Source: Bacteroidota bacterium (GTDB taxonomy: Bacteria; Bacteroidota; Rhodothermia; Rhodothermales; UBA10348). From it: 64,000 bases of DNA. A model generated the notes under the pieces. That model did no database searches and was not told the origin of the DNA. It worked only from the letters and a program-made list of their open reading frames with translations. Below, in pieces: positions 18,557 to 26,000 of the stretch (its first letter is position 1; each line of letters starts with the position of its first letter). The translations under genes and the position numbers were made by a program. The stretch is from positions 62,001-126,000 of the forward strand of contig JADFHF010000003.1 in NCBI GenBank assembly GCA_022567305.1. The letters are read 5' to 3'.

Positions 18557-19881
18557 TCGACAGTTGCTCTCAGTTCGGCAAAATCGCCTTCTTCCAGAAA
18601 AAGTAAGATAGAACCGTCCTGCCTTTGTATTAACGTCCTGATGCGTCTACCGATCGAGATAGGTTCGACAAATTCTACACGGCTATCGTCGAGACGTATC
18701 CGAAAAAGTGATCCCGCAACAAGAGTGGATATCAACAGATCACCACTCCACTCGCGCGGCCAATCTTGAATTTGAATGATATCGGATGGTGCAATCGAAG
18801 GCACCCAAGAGAAAACGGCTGGTTCCAACTCAATCGAATCTGGGGCTGACCCCACCAGCGGCCACTCCAGTGAGCCATAATCCGTTCCGTGTGTCTCAAA
18901 CGGCCAACCATAATGCTTGCCGATCTTAAGGTTCAATAATTCGTCTCCTCCTTCCGGACCGAAATCAGTTACCCAAATCTGACCGGCCGCACTTCTAATA
19001 AGACCGCCTGGATTTCTAAATCCTCTTGCATATTCAGTGACATTCAACGATTCCAGATTTATTTCAACAATTTTTCCCGCGCTCAAAGAATTATCCTGTG
19101 TGGCATCTGGATGCTGGACACCATCCAAATTGTAATCACCGGCAGCGAATAGGATAGAGCCGTTTTCGGTAATAAGCAGACCGCCCCCTGAATGATATCC
19201 TGCGAAAGAAGCACCCTCGTCGTCTGCGAATGTGATCAGCGGAGAAGTCTCATGAATGACCTCCCACTCGTCAGACCGTATCCGTAGAAATAAATTAGCC
19301 AAAGCGTCGGTTTCTTCACTCGACAGGGTGCGTCGAGCAATCCGGCTTGTTCTTCCTAATAAAAGATCATCCCAATGATCATAAGAAATGTATAACGTTG
19401 TATTCGAAGACTGTTCTACTGCAAGAAAATCAAGAACACGAAATGCCTTCCTATAAGACCAATCAAGATCGGAACGCAGACGTTGTTCCTTCAGATACTG
19501 AAGAAACGCTTCTCGATTTGTTGGCACGTCTATCTCGAGATAGTTGATCTGTCCTCCGCCCTCGTATGTGAAGAATTGTCCAGCACCATCTACACCCACC
19601 AACGAATTTCCGACATAACTAAAACCACCTCCGAACCCGTTCAGCTCAGAATCTTTCGGGCCATCATAAGTCTGCATGTCCAGCACGACGTGCGATGTAG
19701 TGATTCGACGAAATCCTGATTCGGAGTTTTTCATTCCAACGCTTGATGCAACGACGTCAAAAGTATAATTCAGCATCCGATGCGGGAATAATTGAAATTT
19801 CCCGACAACGACGCCGAATCCAAACGACGCGATCACCAGGAGCCCTGTTATCAGGCGATATTTAGACTGGATCTGGGGCAC
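18553..19881 (-). CDS. Membrane-anchored PQQ/sorbosone-dehydrogenase-like beta-propeller
   Basis: 442 aa. The N-terminal hydrophobic anchor (LITGLLVIASFGFGVVVGKF) is uncleaved-looking; the rest is periplasmic. Propeller motifs resemble glucose/sorbosone dehydrogenases: GGGLLITENGSILFAAGDYN, ITPH-like QHPDATQDNSLSAGKIVEIN, ARGFRNPGGL, WVTDFGPEGGDELLNL and GKHYGWPFETHG. It may oxidise a sugar or simply bind the glycan outside the membrane; PQQ use is not provable here. First gene of the minus-strand unit with the nucleotidyltransferase and ABC exporter, so it probably acts on the exported product. Confidence 0.65.
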   Translation of the reverse strand: MPQIQSKYRLITGLLVIASFGFGVVVGKFQLFPHRMLNYTFDVVASSVGMKNSESGFRRITTSHVVLDMQTYDGPKDSELNGFGGGFSYVGNSLVGVDGAGQFFTYEGGGQINYLEIDVPTNREAFLQYLKEQRLRSDLDWSYRKAFRVLDFLAVEQSSNTTLYISYDHWDDLLLGRTSRIARRTLSSEETDALANLFLRIRSDEWEVIHETSPLITFADDEGASFAGYHSGGGLLITENGSILFAAGDYNLDGVQHPDATQDNSLSAGKIVEINLESLNVTEYARGFRNPGGLIRSAAGQIWVTDFGPEGGDELLNLKIGKHYGWPFETHGTDYGSLEWPLVGSAPDSIELEPAVFSWVPSIAPSDIIQIQDWPREWSGDLLISTLVAGSLFRIRLDDSRVEFVEPISIGRRIRTLIQRQDGSILLFLEEGDFAELRATVD

Positions 19882-20244
19882 AACTCGAACACTTTCTGCG
19901 CGAAAAAGACTTGTTACCTACCTGTAGGGACTGACCATGGGCGCACCCGCTATATATACGTAAACGGCCTTTTTATTGAATTTGGGTCTCAACGCAGTCA
20001 AAAGAGAAGATATTCGAAATTTGCATGCTTATAGACGATAGGCATGCCGCCGCCGCCGAGTGCGGAAAATCGGGGTATTGCCCATTAGGAAAGTTCAATT
20101 TGCTGCGTTCCAACGAATCGTCCCCATCTTTCTGGTACGTTGTCTTCTCCGTCTTTCAAGATCAGCAATAGGACTTCGCGTAGATTTGATGCCAGTTCAT
20201 CTACGGATTCGCCTTGGAATAGCTTCTTCTTGTCATTGTCGTGT

Positions 20245-20280
20245 CACTCAGTTTGACGAAAAATAGGAAATAACTGAGTG
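20245..20280. repeat. Hairpin-forming inverted repeat
   Basis: CACTCAGTT (20245-20253) and AACTGAGTG (20272-20280) pair perfectly around an 18-nt loop, about 25 bp before repeat copy B. No T-run follows, so an intrinsic terminator is not supported. It could mark the repeat's edge. Confidence 0.4.
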
Positions 20281-20303
20281 TCCACTTTATTGACGTAAGG
20301 TCA

Positions 20304-20545
20304 AACAGGTATTCTATGGAACCCTTGTAACTAAAATATCATTGCGCGAACGATCCTCAATTGATTCATGTGTAACATCCACCAAGATTTGGTGCAACAG
20401 AAAGAGGTGGCAACTTGGTCCTTGTATGCGTATCACCAGTCGGCATATCTCTAAGATGCATATCACCCATAGCTGAACATTGGTTTGCATCTTAGAGCTG
20501 AGCGGCAACATCCGTTGATTCACGGTAATCGTTACTTATCGGGAG
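20304..20545. repeat. Dispersed repeat, copy B (right flank of glycan island)
   Basis: Same orientation and nearly gap-free alignment with 4344-4585; the 22-bp block TATCACCAGTCGGCATATCTCT at 20431-20452 differs by one base from copy A. Its right end runs into a 50-bp segment (20525-20574) that recurs with three differences at 22031-22080. Confidence 0.7.
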
Positions 20546-20574
20546 CCAACCGGGAATTGATTAAAGCGCTAATC
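20525..20574. repeat. 50-bp repeat, copy 1
   Basis: Begins GTAATCGTTACTTATCGGGA and ends near AGCGCTAATC; matches 22031-22080 at 47 of 50 positions by direct comparison, in the same orientation. It lies at the right edge of repeat copy B and downstream of the secreted-protein gene at 20710. Confidence 0.75.
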
Positions 20575-20709
20575 GGACGGAGGCGGATCTGCGTAACTAC
20601 CGTGTGGGCACAGGTCTAGAACATGGTCACAATATTTTGGTCCGTGGCTCGGCGAGCGGGCGCGGCGCCATCCGAACCCGCTGCCGGTTTTCCACACATG
20701 CTCGAAAAA

Positions 20710-21630
20710 CTAGATGGTCGTGACCGCGCCATCTACGATCTCGATCTTCAGCCACCCTCCAGCGACTCGTACGGCGTACACTCCAATCGGCAAAGCAATC
20801 GTGGCTGTACCGTACGTATCGTTGAACCGCGTCTCCTGCGCTTCATCAAATACCTCCCAGTGAGAGCCATCACTAAGATTAACGCTCAGCGCCCCGCAGC
20901 GGATAGTCGTATCCATCTGCCGGTTCACCGTCGCGTCCGTCACCAAAACACCATTTAGCTTGATATCATAGCTGCCGGGTAACAGATCCACCTTCGCATT
21001 TCCGTACCAGTCTTTTAAGCGCTCGCTTGTTCCTGCTGTAAAAACCTCCACATGAAAACTCGCCACTTCCTCAAGAGCGTCAACAACAACGCGGCCACTT
21101 ACGCCTGAAAGTTCGGGATTTGAGGTGACTTTGAAGGGGAAGTCAAAGCGCAGTTTTGATGATCCAACGTCCAAAACATCGTTGCCTGCCTGAACCCCAG
21201 GGGGCCGAACTATCCAGTTACTCGAATCTGCCCCAACGTCAATAATAGCGTTGCCTGGCGGAATCCCGGGGGGCCATTCAAGATCGTTGCCTGGGCGAAT
21301 GATCGTCGCGTAATCGCGATCAGCGCCGGCAATACTCGTTACAACAACCATGTCGTCCGTGAATCTAGCACCAACCTTATCTCCAATTCTAACGCTACGA
21401 ATATCAACCTCATCGACACCAAACTGTAGCACACGTCCGGTTTCCATATGGCGTGCATAGACTATTTGGTTTTCTCCATCAATGGAGATGATGTCGCAGC
21501 AGTCGTCGAGCTTTAGCACCTGACCCTTTCTCTCCTGACACTGCGCGTTTCCAATGAACAAAAAACAGGCGGTAGTAACGGCTAAAAGATGCAATCTGCT
21601 TCGGACGCGGTACGAAGAAAGTCTGCTCAT
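20710..21630 (-). CDS. Hypothetical secreted protein with duplicated beta-rich C-terminal domain
   Basis: 306 aa from ATG 21630, fixed by AGGAGG 7 bases upstream. It starts with a cleavable signal peptide (LLAVTTACFLFIGNAQCQ). A region with repeated PPG..AGND-type segments (GNDLEWPPGIPPGNAIIDVG, VRPPGVQAGNDVLDVG) follows, then two tandem beta domains, FHVEVFTAG...DLLPGSYDIKLNG and LSVNLSDG...ALPIGVYAVRVAG. It should be periplasmic or surface-located and non-enzymatic. Not recognised as a named family. It is an isolated gene in a repeat-rich area. Confidence 0.65.
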   Translation of the reverse strand: MSRLSSYRVRSRLHLLAVTTACFLFIGNAQCQERKGQVLKLDDCCDIISIDGENQIVYARHMETGRVLQFGVDEVDIRSVRIGDKVGARFTDDMVVVTSIAGADRDYATIIRPGNDLEWPPGIPPGNAIIDVGADSSNWIVRPPGVQAGNDVLDVGSSKLRFDFPFKVTSNPELSGVSGRVVVDALEEVASFHVEVFTAGTSERLKDWYGNAKVDLLPGSYDIKLNGVLVTDATVNRQMDTTIRCGALSVNLSDGSHWEVFDEAQETRFNDTYGTATIALPIGVYAVRVAGGWLKIEIVDGAVTTI

Positions 21631-21928
21631 AGGTACACCTCCTATAGACTTTGTGGCAGGTAAGGGCGACAATGGTGTCGCGCGCCGATGGCGCCATAGC
21701 TACAAAATGATCGCCCAGTGGGATCCTCAACTCGTTTGGGCATCACAATCAGACACAGTCGACAAAATTATCCATAAGTGCAAGTCCTAGGTTACATCCG
21801 CGTAGAGCTACGTACACTGAAAAGGGGAAGCTAGATGTCACGCAGCCCGTCCCTTGTTGCCAATGCCACCCCGACCTTCATGGGTGCTCAACCCGGGCGT
21901 GTTTTCAGTGGAGAAATCGCCTGCAAAT

Positions 21929-21992
21929 CTGGGTGTGATGATGGACGGAATCACATCGGGGGTTTACGATAACGGTCAATGATCGGAAATCA
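21929..21992. repeat. 64-bp repeat, copy 1 (left of the 22206 gene)
   Basis: CTGGGTGTGATGATGGACGG continues through AATCACATCGGGGGTT and GATAACGGTCAATGATCGG. It matches 22995-23058 in the same orientation with few differences. TGTGAT and ATCACA inside it form a short hairpin. Confidence 0.75.
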
Positions 21993-22030
21993 CAAAGCGA
22001 GAGAATTTACTTCTCGCGAAAAGGCTGTCA

Positions 22031-22080
22031 GTAATCGTTACTTATCGGGAGCCAACTGGGAATTGATTAGAGCGCCAATC
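22031..22080. repeat. 50-bp repeat, copy 2
   Basis: Same sequence as 20525-20574 apart from three transitions. The core TTATCGGGAGCCAAC resembles the TGATCGGGAGTCAT end of the 64-bp repeat, so the two repeat types may be related. Confidence 0.75.
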
Positions 22081-22205
22081 ACGCGGACATGAGAACAATC
22101 CGTATCTACGACGAGCGCGATTGGGTTGTACGACGGACGTCGGTTGAGCAGATAGTATATTGAACACCTTGCTTACCTACCCACCACAACACATTGGAGA
22201 ATGCC

Positions 22206-22961
22206 ATGACCAGACACCTAATAATCTCAATCATCATGCTCCTCGTTCTGGTGCTGGCCCCACCGGCTTCCAAGGCGCAGCCCCAGGAGCCGACGATCTA
22301 CACGTTCACAGCCCATTTTGACGTGCCCCGTCCCCAGTGGGCTGAGATGACAACGAACGTGGAGCAGAACGTTCGCCCGGTTATGGAGCGCATGTTGGCT
22401 GATGGCACGATTGAGTCCTGGGGAAACGAAGAAAGGATCATCCACGAGGAGAACGGCACGACCCACGGGCTTTGGTGGGCGGCAACCAGTATTGCAGGAC
22501 TTGAGCGGGTCCGGGAAGAACTTATAAAGATTCCGTCAAGCCCGGCTTTAAACAACCCCCATCACGACCACCTGATGGAGTCAATCATCCATCGAGGTAA
22601 AACGGCTGGCCCCACCGGCGGCTATTTGTACGTCGAAATCATCAAGCTTCGACCCGGTAGCGGCCAGACTTGGCGTCAGTTGTGGGAAAAATACTTCAAG
22701 CCCACGTACGATGAGTTGCTGGATGACGGCACCATCCTGTCTTACGAGGTCTCGAATGAATACGTACACCACGGTGACCCGCGCTTTCGCTCTATCTTGA
22801 CCGTCACACCCAGTGCGGAGGCGCAAGGCAAAGTGGATGCAGCATACAACGCTATTTTCGAGAGGGGTGGGGCGGCCATCATCGCTGCCTTGAACAGTGT
22901 TTCCATCAGGAGTGAGCACCGGGATGTCTTTGCGCGTGTGCTCAACTACGCACATAAGTAG
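22206..22961 (+). CDS. Hypothetical secreted protein with two similar domains
   Basis: 251 aa from ATG 22206, with GGAG 7 bases upstream (an in-frame TTG at 22194 is less likely). Signal peptide: LIISIIMLLVLVLAPPASKA. Two halves align by eye: FTAHFDVPRPQWAEM...MLADGTIESWG and YVEIIKLRPGSGQTW...LLDDGTILSYE, each followed by strands. The layout recalls ferredoxin-like or dimeric alpha-beta barrel repeats, but I cannot name the family. Probably periplasmic. The gene sits between two direct copies of a 64-bp repeat. Confidence 0.65.
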   Translation: MTRHLIISIIMLLVLVLAPPASKAQPQEPTIYTFTAHFDVPRPQWAEMTTNVEQNVRPVMERMLADGTIESWGNEERIIHEENGTTHGLWWAATSIAGLERVREELIKIPSSPALNNPHHDHLMESIIHRGKTAGPTGGYLYVEIIKLRPGSGQTWRQLWEKYFKPTYDELLDDGTILSYEVSNEYVHHGDPRFRSILTVTPSAEAQGKVDAAYNAIFERGGAAIIAALNSVSIRSEHRDVFARVLNYAHK

Positions 22962-23399
22962 AGTTTCTTTCTAGGAGGCCAGGGCGTAGCGAAACTGGGT
23001 GTGATTATAGACGGAATCACATCGGGGGTTCGGGATAACGGTCAATGATCGGGAGTCATACCGTTACGCTTTGGTTGGTAGCGACTCCATGGAATTGGGG
23101 CGACAAAATTACGTACCCAATTGACTGGTACGCCAATATGTGGGGAGGCAGGAGCGTGATGGCTTCCTACCGTTACTCGGGCGATAATCTGTCTCCAATT
23201 AGGTTGGATTTTCTGAATAGACACCAGAGACCTTTACCATCGAAAATATGAAAGCCGCTAAATGCCTAGGAAATAGTGGCTTATAAGAAATTATATGCTC
23301 CCTGGGGAGAGGTGCAACGTGATTCGAACGATAACGAACACGCCCAGCAGAGACACGAGTATTTCGCGGCCTGCCGCTCGCGATCCTGGGCCTCTTCCT
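22962..23399. other. Intergenic region with repeat copy and no clear gene
   Basis: About 440 bp. The 64-bp repeat copy 2 occupies 22995-23058. Short ORFs (23045-23251 plus, 23042-23224 minus) overlap each other and show no recognisable features. Position 23399 is followed at once by the stop of the MoaD-like gene. Confidence 0.55.
22995..23058. repeat. 64-bp repeat, copy 2 (right of the 22206 gene)
   Basis: Direct copy of 21929-21992. Here TGTGATT (23000-23006) and AATCACA (23015-23021) form a perfect 7-bp stem with an 8-nt loop. It begins 33 bp after the stop of the secreted-protein gene and continues into GATCGGGAGTCAT. Confidence 0.75.
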
Positions 23400-23684
23400 T
23401 CATCCACCCGATACCGCTTGGAGAACCGTGATCGTAGTTGGGCTATTCAGTTCGGCATCGAGCCCACCGAGCCATCTCAGATCCTCGTCTCCAACGTAGA
23501 CCAGCACATGTTGTCGAACCGCTCCCTGCTCGTCCAAAATATGGACTCTGAGCGAGGGCTCCTGGTCGAAGAGGTGTTCGAACACGGAATTTACCGTCGA
23601 GCCGATGCACCGGAATTTCTTTCGGCCACCAGTAACCATCGCCAGCACGCTCGATACATTGATTTCGATTTCCTGCTCAGGCAT
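23400..23684 (-). CDS. MoaD/ThiS-like ubiquitin-fold protein
   Basis: 94 aa, short beta-grasp-like protein: starts EIEINVSSVLAMVTGGRKKF, has VFEHLFDQEPSLRVHILDEQ and ends TITVLQAVSGG. The terminal GG is the feature that lets MoaD/ThiS proteins be adenylated and carry sulfur. The ATG lies inside the end of the BNR-protein gene (overlap ATGCCTGA, 8 bp), so translation is coupled. There is no molybdopterin or thiamine gene nearby. It could be a sulfur carrier or a protein modifier; the partner enzyme is unknown. Confidence 0.72.
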   Translation of the reverse strand: MPEQEIEINVSSVLAMVTGGRKKFRCIGSTVNSVFEHLFDQEPSLRVHILDEQGAVRQHVLVYVGDEDLRWLGGLDAELNSPTTITVLQAVSGG

Positions 23685-24741
23685 CGCTCTCGGAAAACAC
23701 TTTCACGGTAAGAATTCGGGGGAATATATCCGGAAGCGACTGCCATTGTTCACCCCGGTCATTGCTGTAGTGAACCGTTCCGGACGTCGTACCGAAATAA
23801 ATCCCACACGGGTCATGGCCATCGATATCCATGGCTCCCCGAAGAACGCCTGCGTGATATCGTGACTCCGGTAACCCATTACCGAGCGGATGCCACGAAT
23901 CGCCTTGGTCTTGGCTTCGGTAAACCTGGCATTTTCCGTCCACGGGGAGTCGGAATTCGTCGCTATGCAACGGGAATGAATAGAGCCACTTCGTGTGCGG
24001 ATCGACCACGATTGGAAATCCGAAGGTGGACGGCAAGCCATTTTGAATGGACTCCCATCTGTCCCCGCCGTCGCGAGTTCTGTACATCCCGGAGTGATTC
24101 TGTTGCCAGATCACGTTCGGATCGTCCGGATCCTGGGCCAGTGCGTGAACGCAGAAACCGATCTCAGAATCGTCCTCATCGGGAATGACCACCTTGATCC
24201 CCTGATTTTTCGGTGTCCACGTTTGACCGCCGTCCTCAGTTCGAAATACGCCGACCGCGGAAATTCCGCACCACATACGATCCGGATTTTGGCTATCTCT
24301 AAGGAAGGCATGGGCGCACATGCCGCCCGCTCCGGGACACCAACCGGATCGGGTCTCGTGTTCATTGAGCCCTGAAACAGGCAACCACGAGTCGCCATGG
24401 TTCGTGCTCTTAAAAAGTCCGGCTTCGTCAACACCGGCGTAATAGTCATCCGCTTCCGTAGCAAGAAACCAGATTTGATTCAGCTTTCGTTGGGCCTCCT
24501 CCTCGAACTTGGGACCGTCCACAATCTGCGTCCAATTCTCCAGGTCAGCGCTTCGATGGATGGCATGCCCATAAGTATCACTGGCCGTAGCCAGAAAATA
24601 TTCGCCGTTTGAGTTTCTCGAAGCCGTGGTAACCTTCCAACCCTTGAAATGCGGGCCATCTACGGTCCAGGAGTTACGTTTATCGTCGGAGCGAACCAGA
24701 AAAGCACCTTTTACGGTACCTACAATGATGAGAACACCCAT
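23677..24741 (-). CDS. BNR-repeat (sialidase/VPS10-like) beta-propeller protein
   Basis: 354 aa. Asp-box-like repeats: IHRSADLENWTQI, LFKSTNHGDSWLPV, VFRTEDGGQTWTPK, MYRTRDGGDRWESI, VYRSQDQGDSWHPL and VHYSNDRGEQWQSL, six blades in all. No cleavable signal peptide is visible (MGVLIIVGTVKGAFLVRSDD goes straight into the first strand), so the protein is probably cytoplasmic. Its 3' end overlaps the MoaD-like gene, and ArsC lies 108 bp upstream on the same strand. Enzymatic activity cannot be inferred; such propellers may bind ligands or proteins. Confidence 0.75.
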   Translation of the reverse strand: MGVLIIVGTVKGAFLVRSDDKRNSWTVDGPHFKGWKVTTASRNSNGEYFLATASDTYGHAIHRSADLENWTQIVDGPKFEEEAQRKLNQIWFLATEADDYYAGVDEAGLFKSTNHGDSWLPVSGLNEHETRSGWCPGAGGMCAHAFLRDSQNPDRMWCGISAVGVFRTEDGGQTWTPKNQGIKVVIPDEDDSEIGFCVHALAQDPDDPNVIWQQNHSGMYRTRDGGDRWESIQNGLPSTFGFPIVVDPHTKWLYSFPLHSDEFRLPVDGKCQVYRSQDQGDSWHPLGNGLPESRYHAGVLRGAMDIDGHDPCGIYFGTTSGTVHYSNDRGEQWQSLPDIFPRILTVKVFSESDA

Positions 24742-24849
24742 GAGCCTCTCGGTTGATTCTTGGAAATCGTACGAAGCTGACCCGTGCGCAATTAAATGAA
24801 TAATTGCGAATCGGACAATATCGATTCTAAGGAATGCGTCAACCGAGAA

Positions 24850-25200
24850 TCAGATGATGGAAAGGATATTCTCCGGAGGTCGTCCGACGGCTGCCTTCCC
24901 GTCAATTATGACGATGGGACGCTCAATAAGTTTTGGGTGATTGGACATGATGGAAATCCACTCTGCGGCTGAGCGCTCATCGGTGAGCGAGAGACCCAAG
25001 TCCTTGAACAAGGGCTCTTTCGATCTAAGGATGCCGGTGGGATGCACGCCGAGCAGTTTGCAAATCTCTGTGAGCTCCGATTCCGAGGGTGGGGTCGTCA
25101 GGTACTCAACCACCGGCACCTCGATACCCCTTTCTTCGAGGAGAGAGAGTGTCTGGCGACTCTTGGTACACCGTGGATTATGGAAAATCTTATTGTCCAT
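24850..25200 (-). CDS. ArsC-family reductase (glutaredoxin-like)
   Basis: 116 aa from ATG 25200. Motifs are KIFHNPRCTKSRQTLSLLEE with the single nucleophilic Cys, VEYLTTPPSESELTEI, LLGVHPTGILRSKE and RPIVIIDGKAAVGRPPENI, the standard arsenate-reductase layout and usual length. It may reduce arsenate with glutathione or another thiol, or be the Spx/YffB type. The frame is open up to 25281, but that part only overlaps the upstream gene; starting at 25200 leaves 22 bp after its stop. No ars transporter is nearby. Confidence 0.82.
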   Translation of the reverse strand: MDNKIFHNPRCTKSRQTLSLLEERGIEVPVVEYLTTPPSESELTEICKLLGVHPTGILRSKEPLFKDLGLSLTDERSAAEWISIMSNHPKLIERPIVIIDGKAAVGRPPENILSII

Positions 25201-25222
25201 AGTATGTGAACCGGCGAGTTGT

Positions 25223-25828
25223 TTAAGCGTGTTGCCAATTATCCGGGTCATCCGAATCGCCGGGTGACATGCCCAGAACATCCCCTTCGGTCGAGCAACC
25301 CAATCCTAGAACGGTTCGGTTGGCGTAGGCAAAATAAGAGGCAGTCTGGTTGATCTCCAGGATCTCGCCGTCTGACACCCCGATCGCCCGAAGCAATTCA
25401 ATGTTTTTCTCCGTCAGCTTGTCAGGGGTTTCGGTTAACAGTTTTACGTAATCGAGAATGCCCTCCTCCCGCGGGTCAAATGCCGCTGGCAGGTCTCCAG
25501 ATTCAAGGGCGGTGCGGATGGCATCGGCCCGTTTGTCGTCATTCAGTAATCTTTTCAATCCGTGGAAGTGGTGTTCGACGCAGTAATCGCATCGGTTCAA
25601 GAGGCTCACGTAGATTCCAACCGTCTCTAATAGGGATTTGGGCAGTTCGTTCGCCGAGTGGTGCAGCACGTTTTTATAGAGCCGCATATGTCCGTCCAGC
25701 GTGTGAGGGCGGAGGCTGTGGAGCCTTAATATGTTGTCTATGTATCCATTTGGACCCTTTACGCGATTGTATGCCTTGCGGAGGCGTCCGGATGATCGCT
25801 CGTAAGGGATCGTTTCAATCCAACTCAT
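25223..25828 (-). CDS. AhpD-like / carboxymuconolactone-decarboxylase-family peroxidase
   Basis: 201 aa. The alpha-helical AhpD core has the redox motif CDYCVEHHFHGLKRLL (CxxC with downstream His), preceded by LPKSLLETVGIYVSLLNR and followed by FAYANRTVLGLG. This matches 'peroxidase-related' members of the family, which reduce peroxides or act as disulfide carriers. First gene of a likely minus-strand operon with ArsC, BNR and MoaD-like genes, and divergent from the ImuB gene; the shared 172-bp gap holds the LexA-like palindrome. A redox or sulfur theme for the operon is an inference. Confidence 0.78.
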   Translation of the reverse strand: MSWIETIPYERSSGRLRKAYNRVKGPNGYIDNILRLHSLRPHTLDGHMRLYKNVLHHSANELPKSLLETVGIYVSLLNRCDYCVEHHFHGLKRLLNDDKRADAIRTALESGDLPAAFDPREEGILDYVKLLTETPDKLTEKNIELLRAIGVSDGEILEINQTASYFAYANRTVLGLGCSTEGDVLGMSPGDSDDPDNWQHA

Positions 25829-25970
25829 CGTCTTGCTCGGTTGTTTGGTGGGAATCTAGCATCCATTCGAACCATTTGGATGCTGTCAGGCCGTTCTTCT
25901 CACCCCTTTCATGGCGCTTTTTGAGCGAAAAGCAGCGACTTCCTGTTTTTTGTTGCATCTATTTTATATA

Positions 25971-25982
25971 GAACATATGTTT
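25971..25982. promoter_or_regulatory. LexA-like SOS box upstream of imuB
   Basis: GAACATATGTTT matches the Gram-positive/actinobacterial-type LexA consensus GAACNNNNGTTC with one mismatch and contains a perfect AACATATGTT palindrome. It ends 18 bp before the ATG at 26001 and directly follows a TATATA stretch, a position that would block transcription of the polymerase gene. Y-family imuB genes are commonly SOS-controlled. LexA specificity in this lineage is not known to me, hence moderate confidence. Confidence 0.55.
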
Positions 25983-26000
25983 AACACATGTAATTAATAA

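Larger units (their letters stand above)
19882..20709. other. Intergenic region with hairpin and repeat copy B
   Basis: About 830 bp without a supportable gene. It holds a 9-bp hairpin at 20245-20280 and repeat copy B (20304-20574). ORFs at 20060, 20314 and 20623 show no family features; the one at 20314-20523 reads through the repeat, as its counterpart does at 4251-4562. Confidence 0.6.
21631..22205. other. Intergenic region with two repeat types
   Basis: About 575 bp between divergent genes. It contains a 64-bp repeat copy (21929-21992) and the second copy of the 50-bp repeat (22031-22080), leaving roughly 125 bp before the downstream gene. No ORF here has coding features. Confidence 0.6.
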
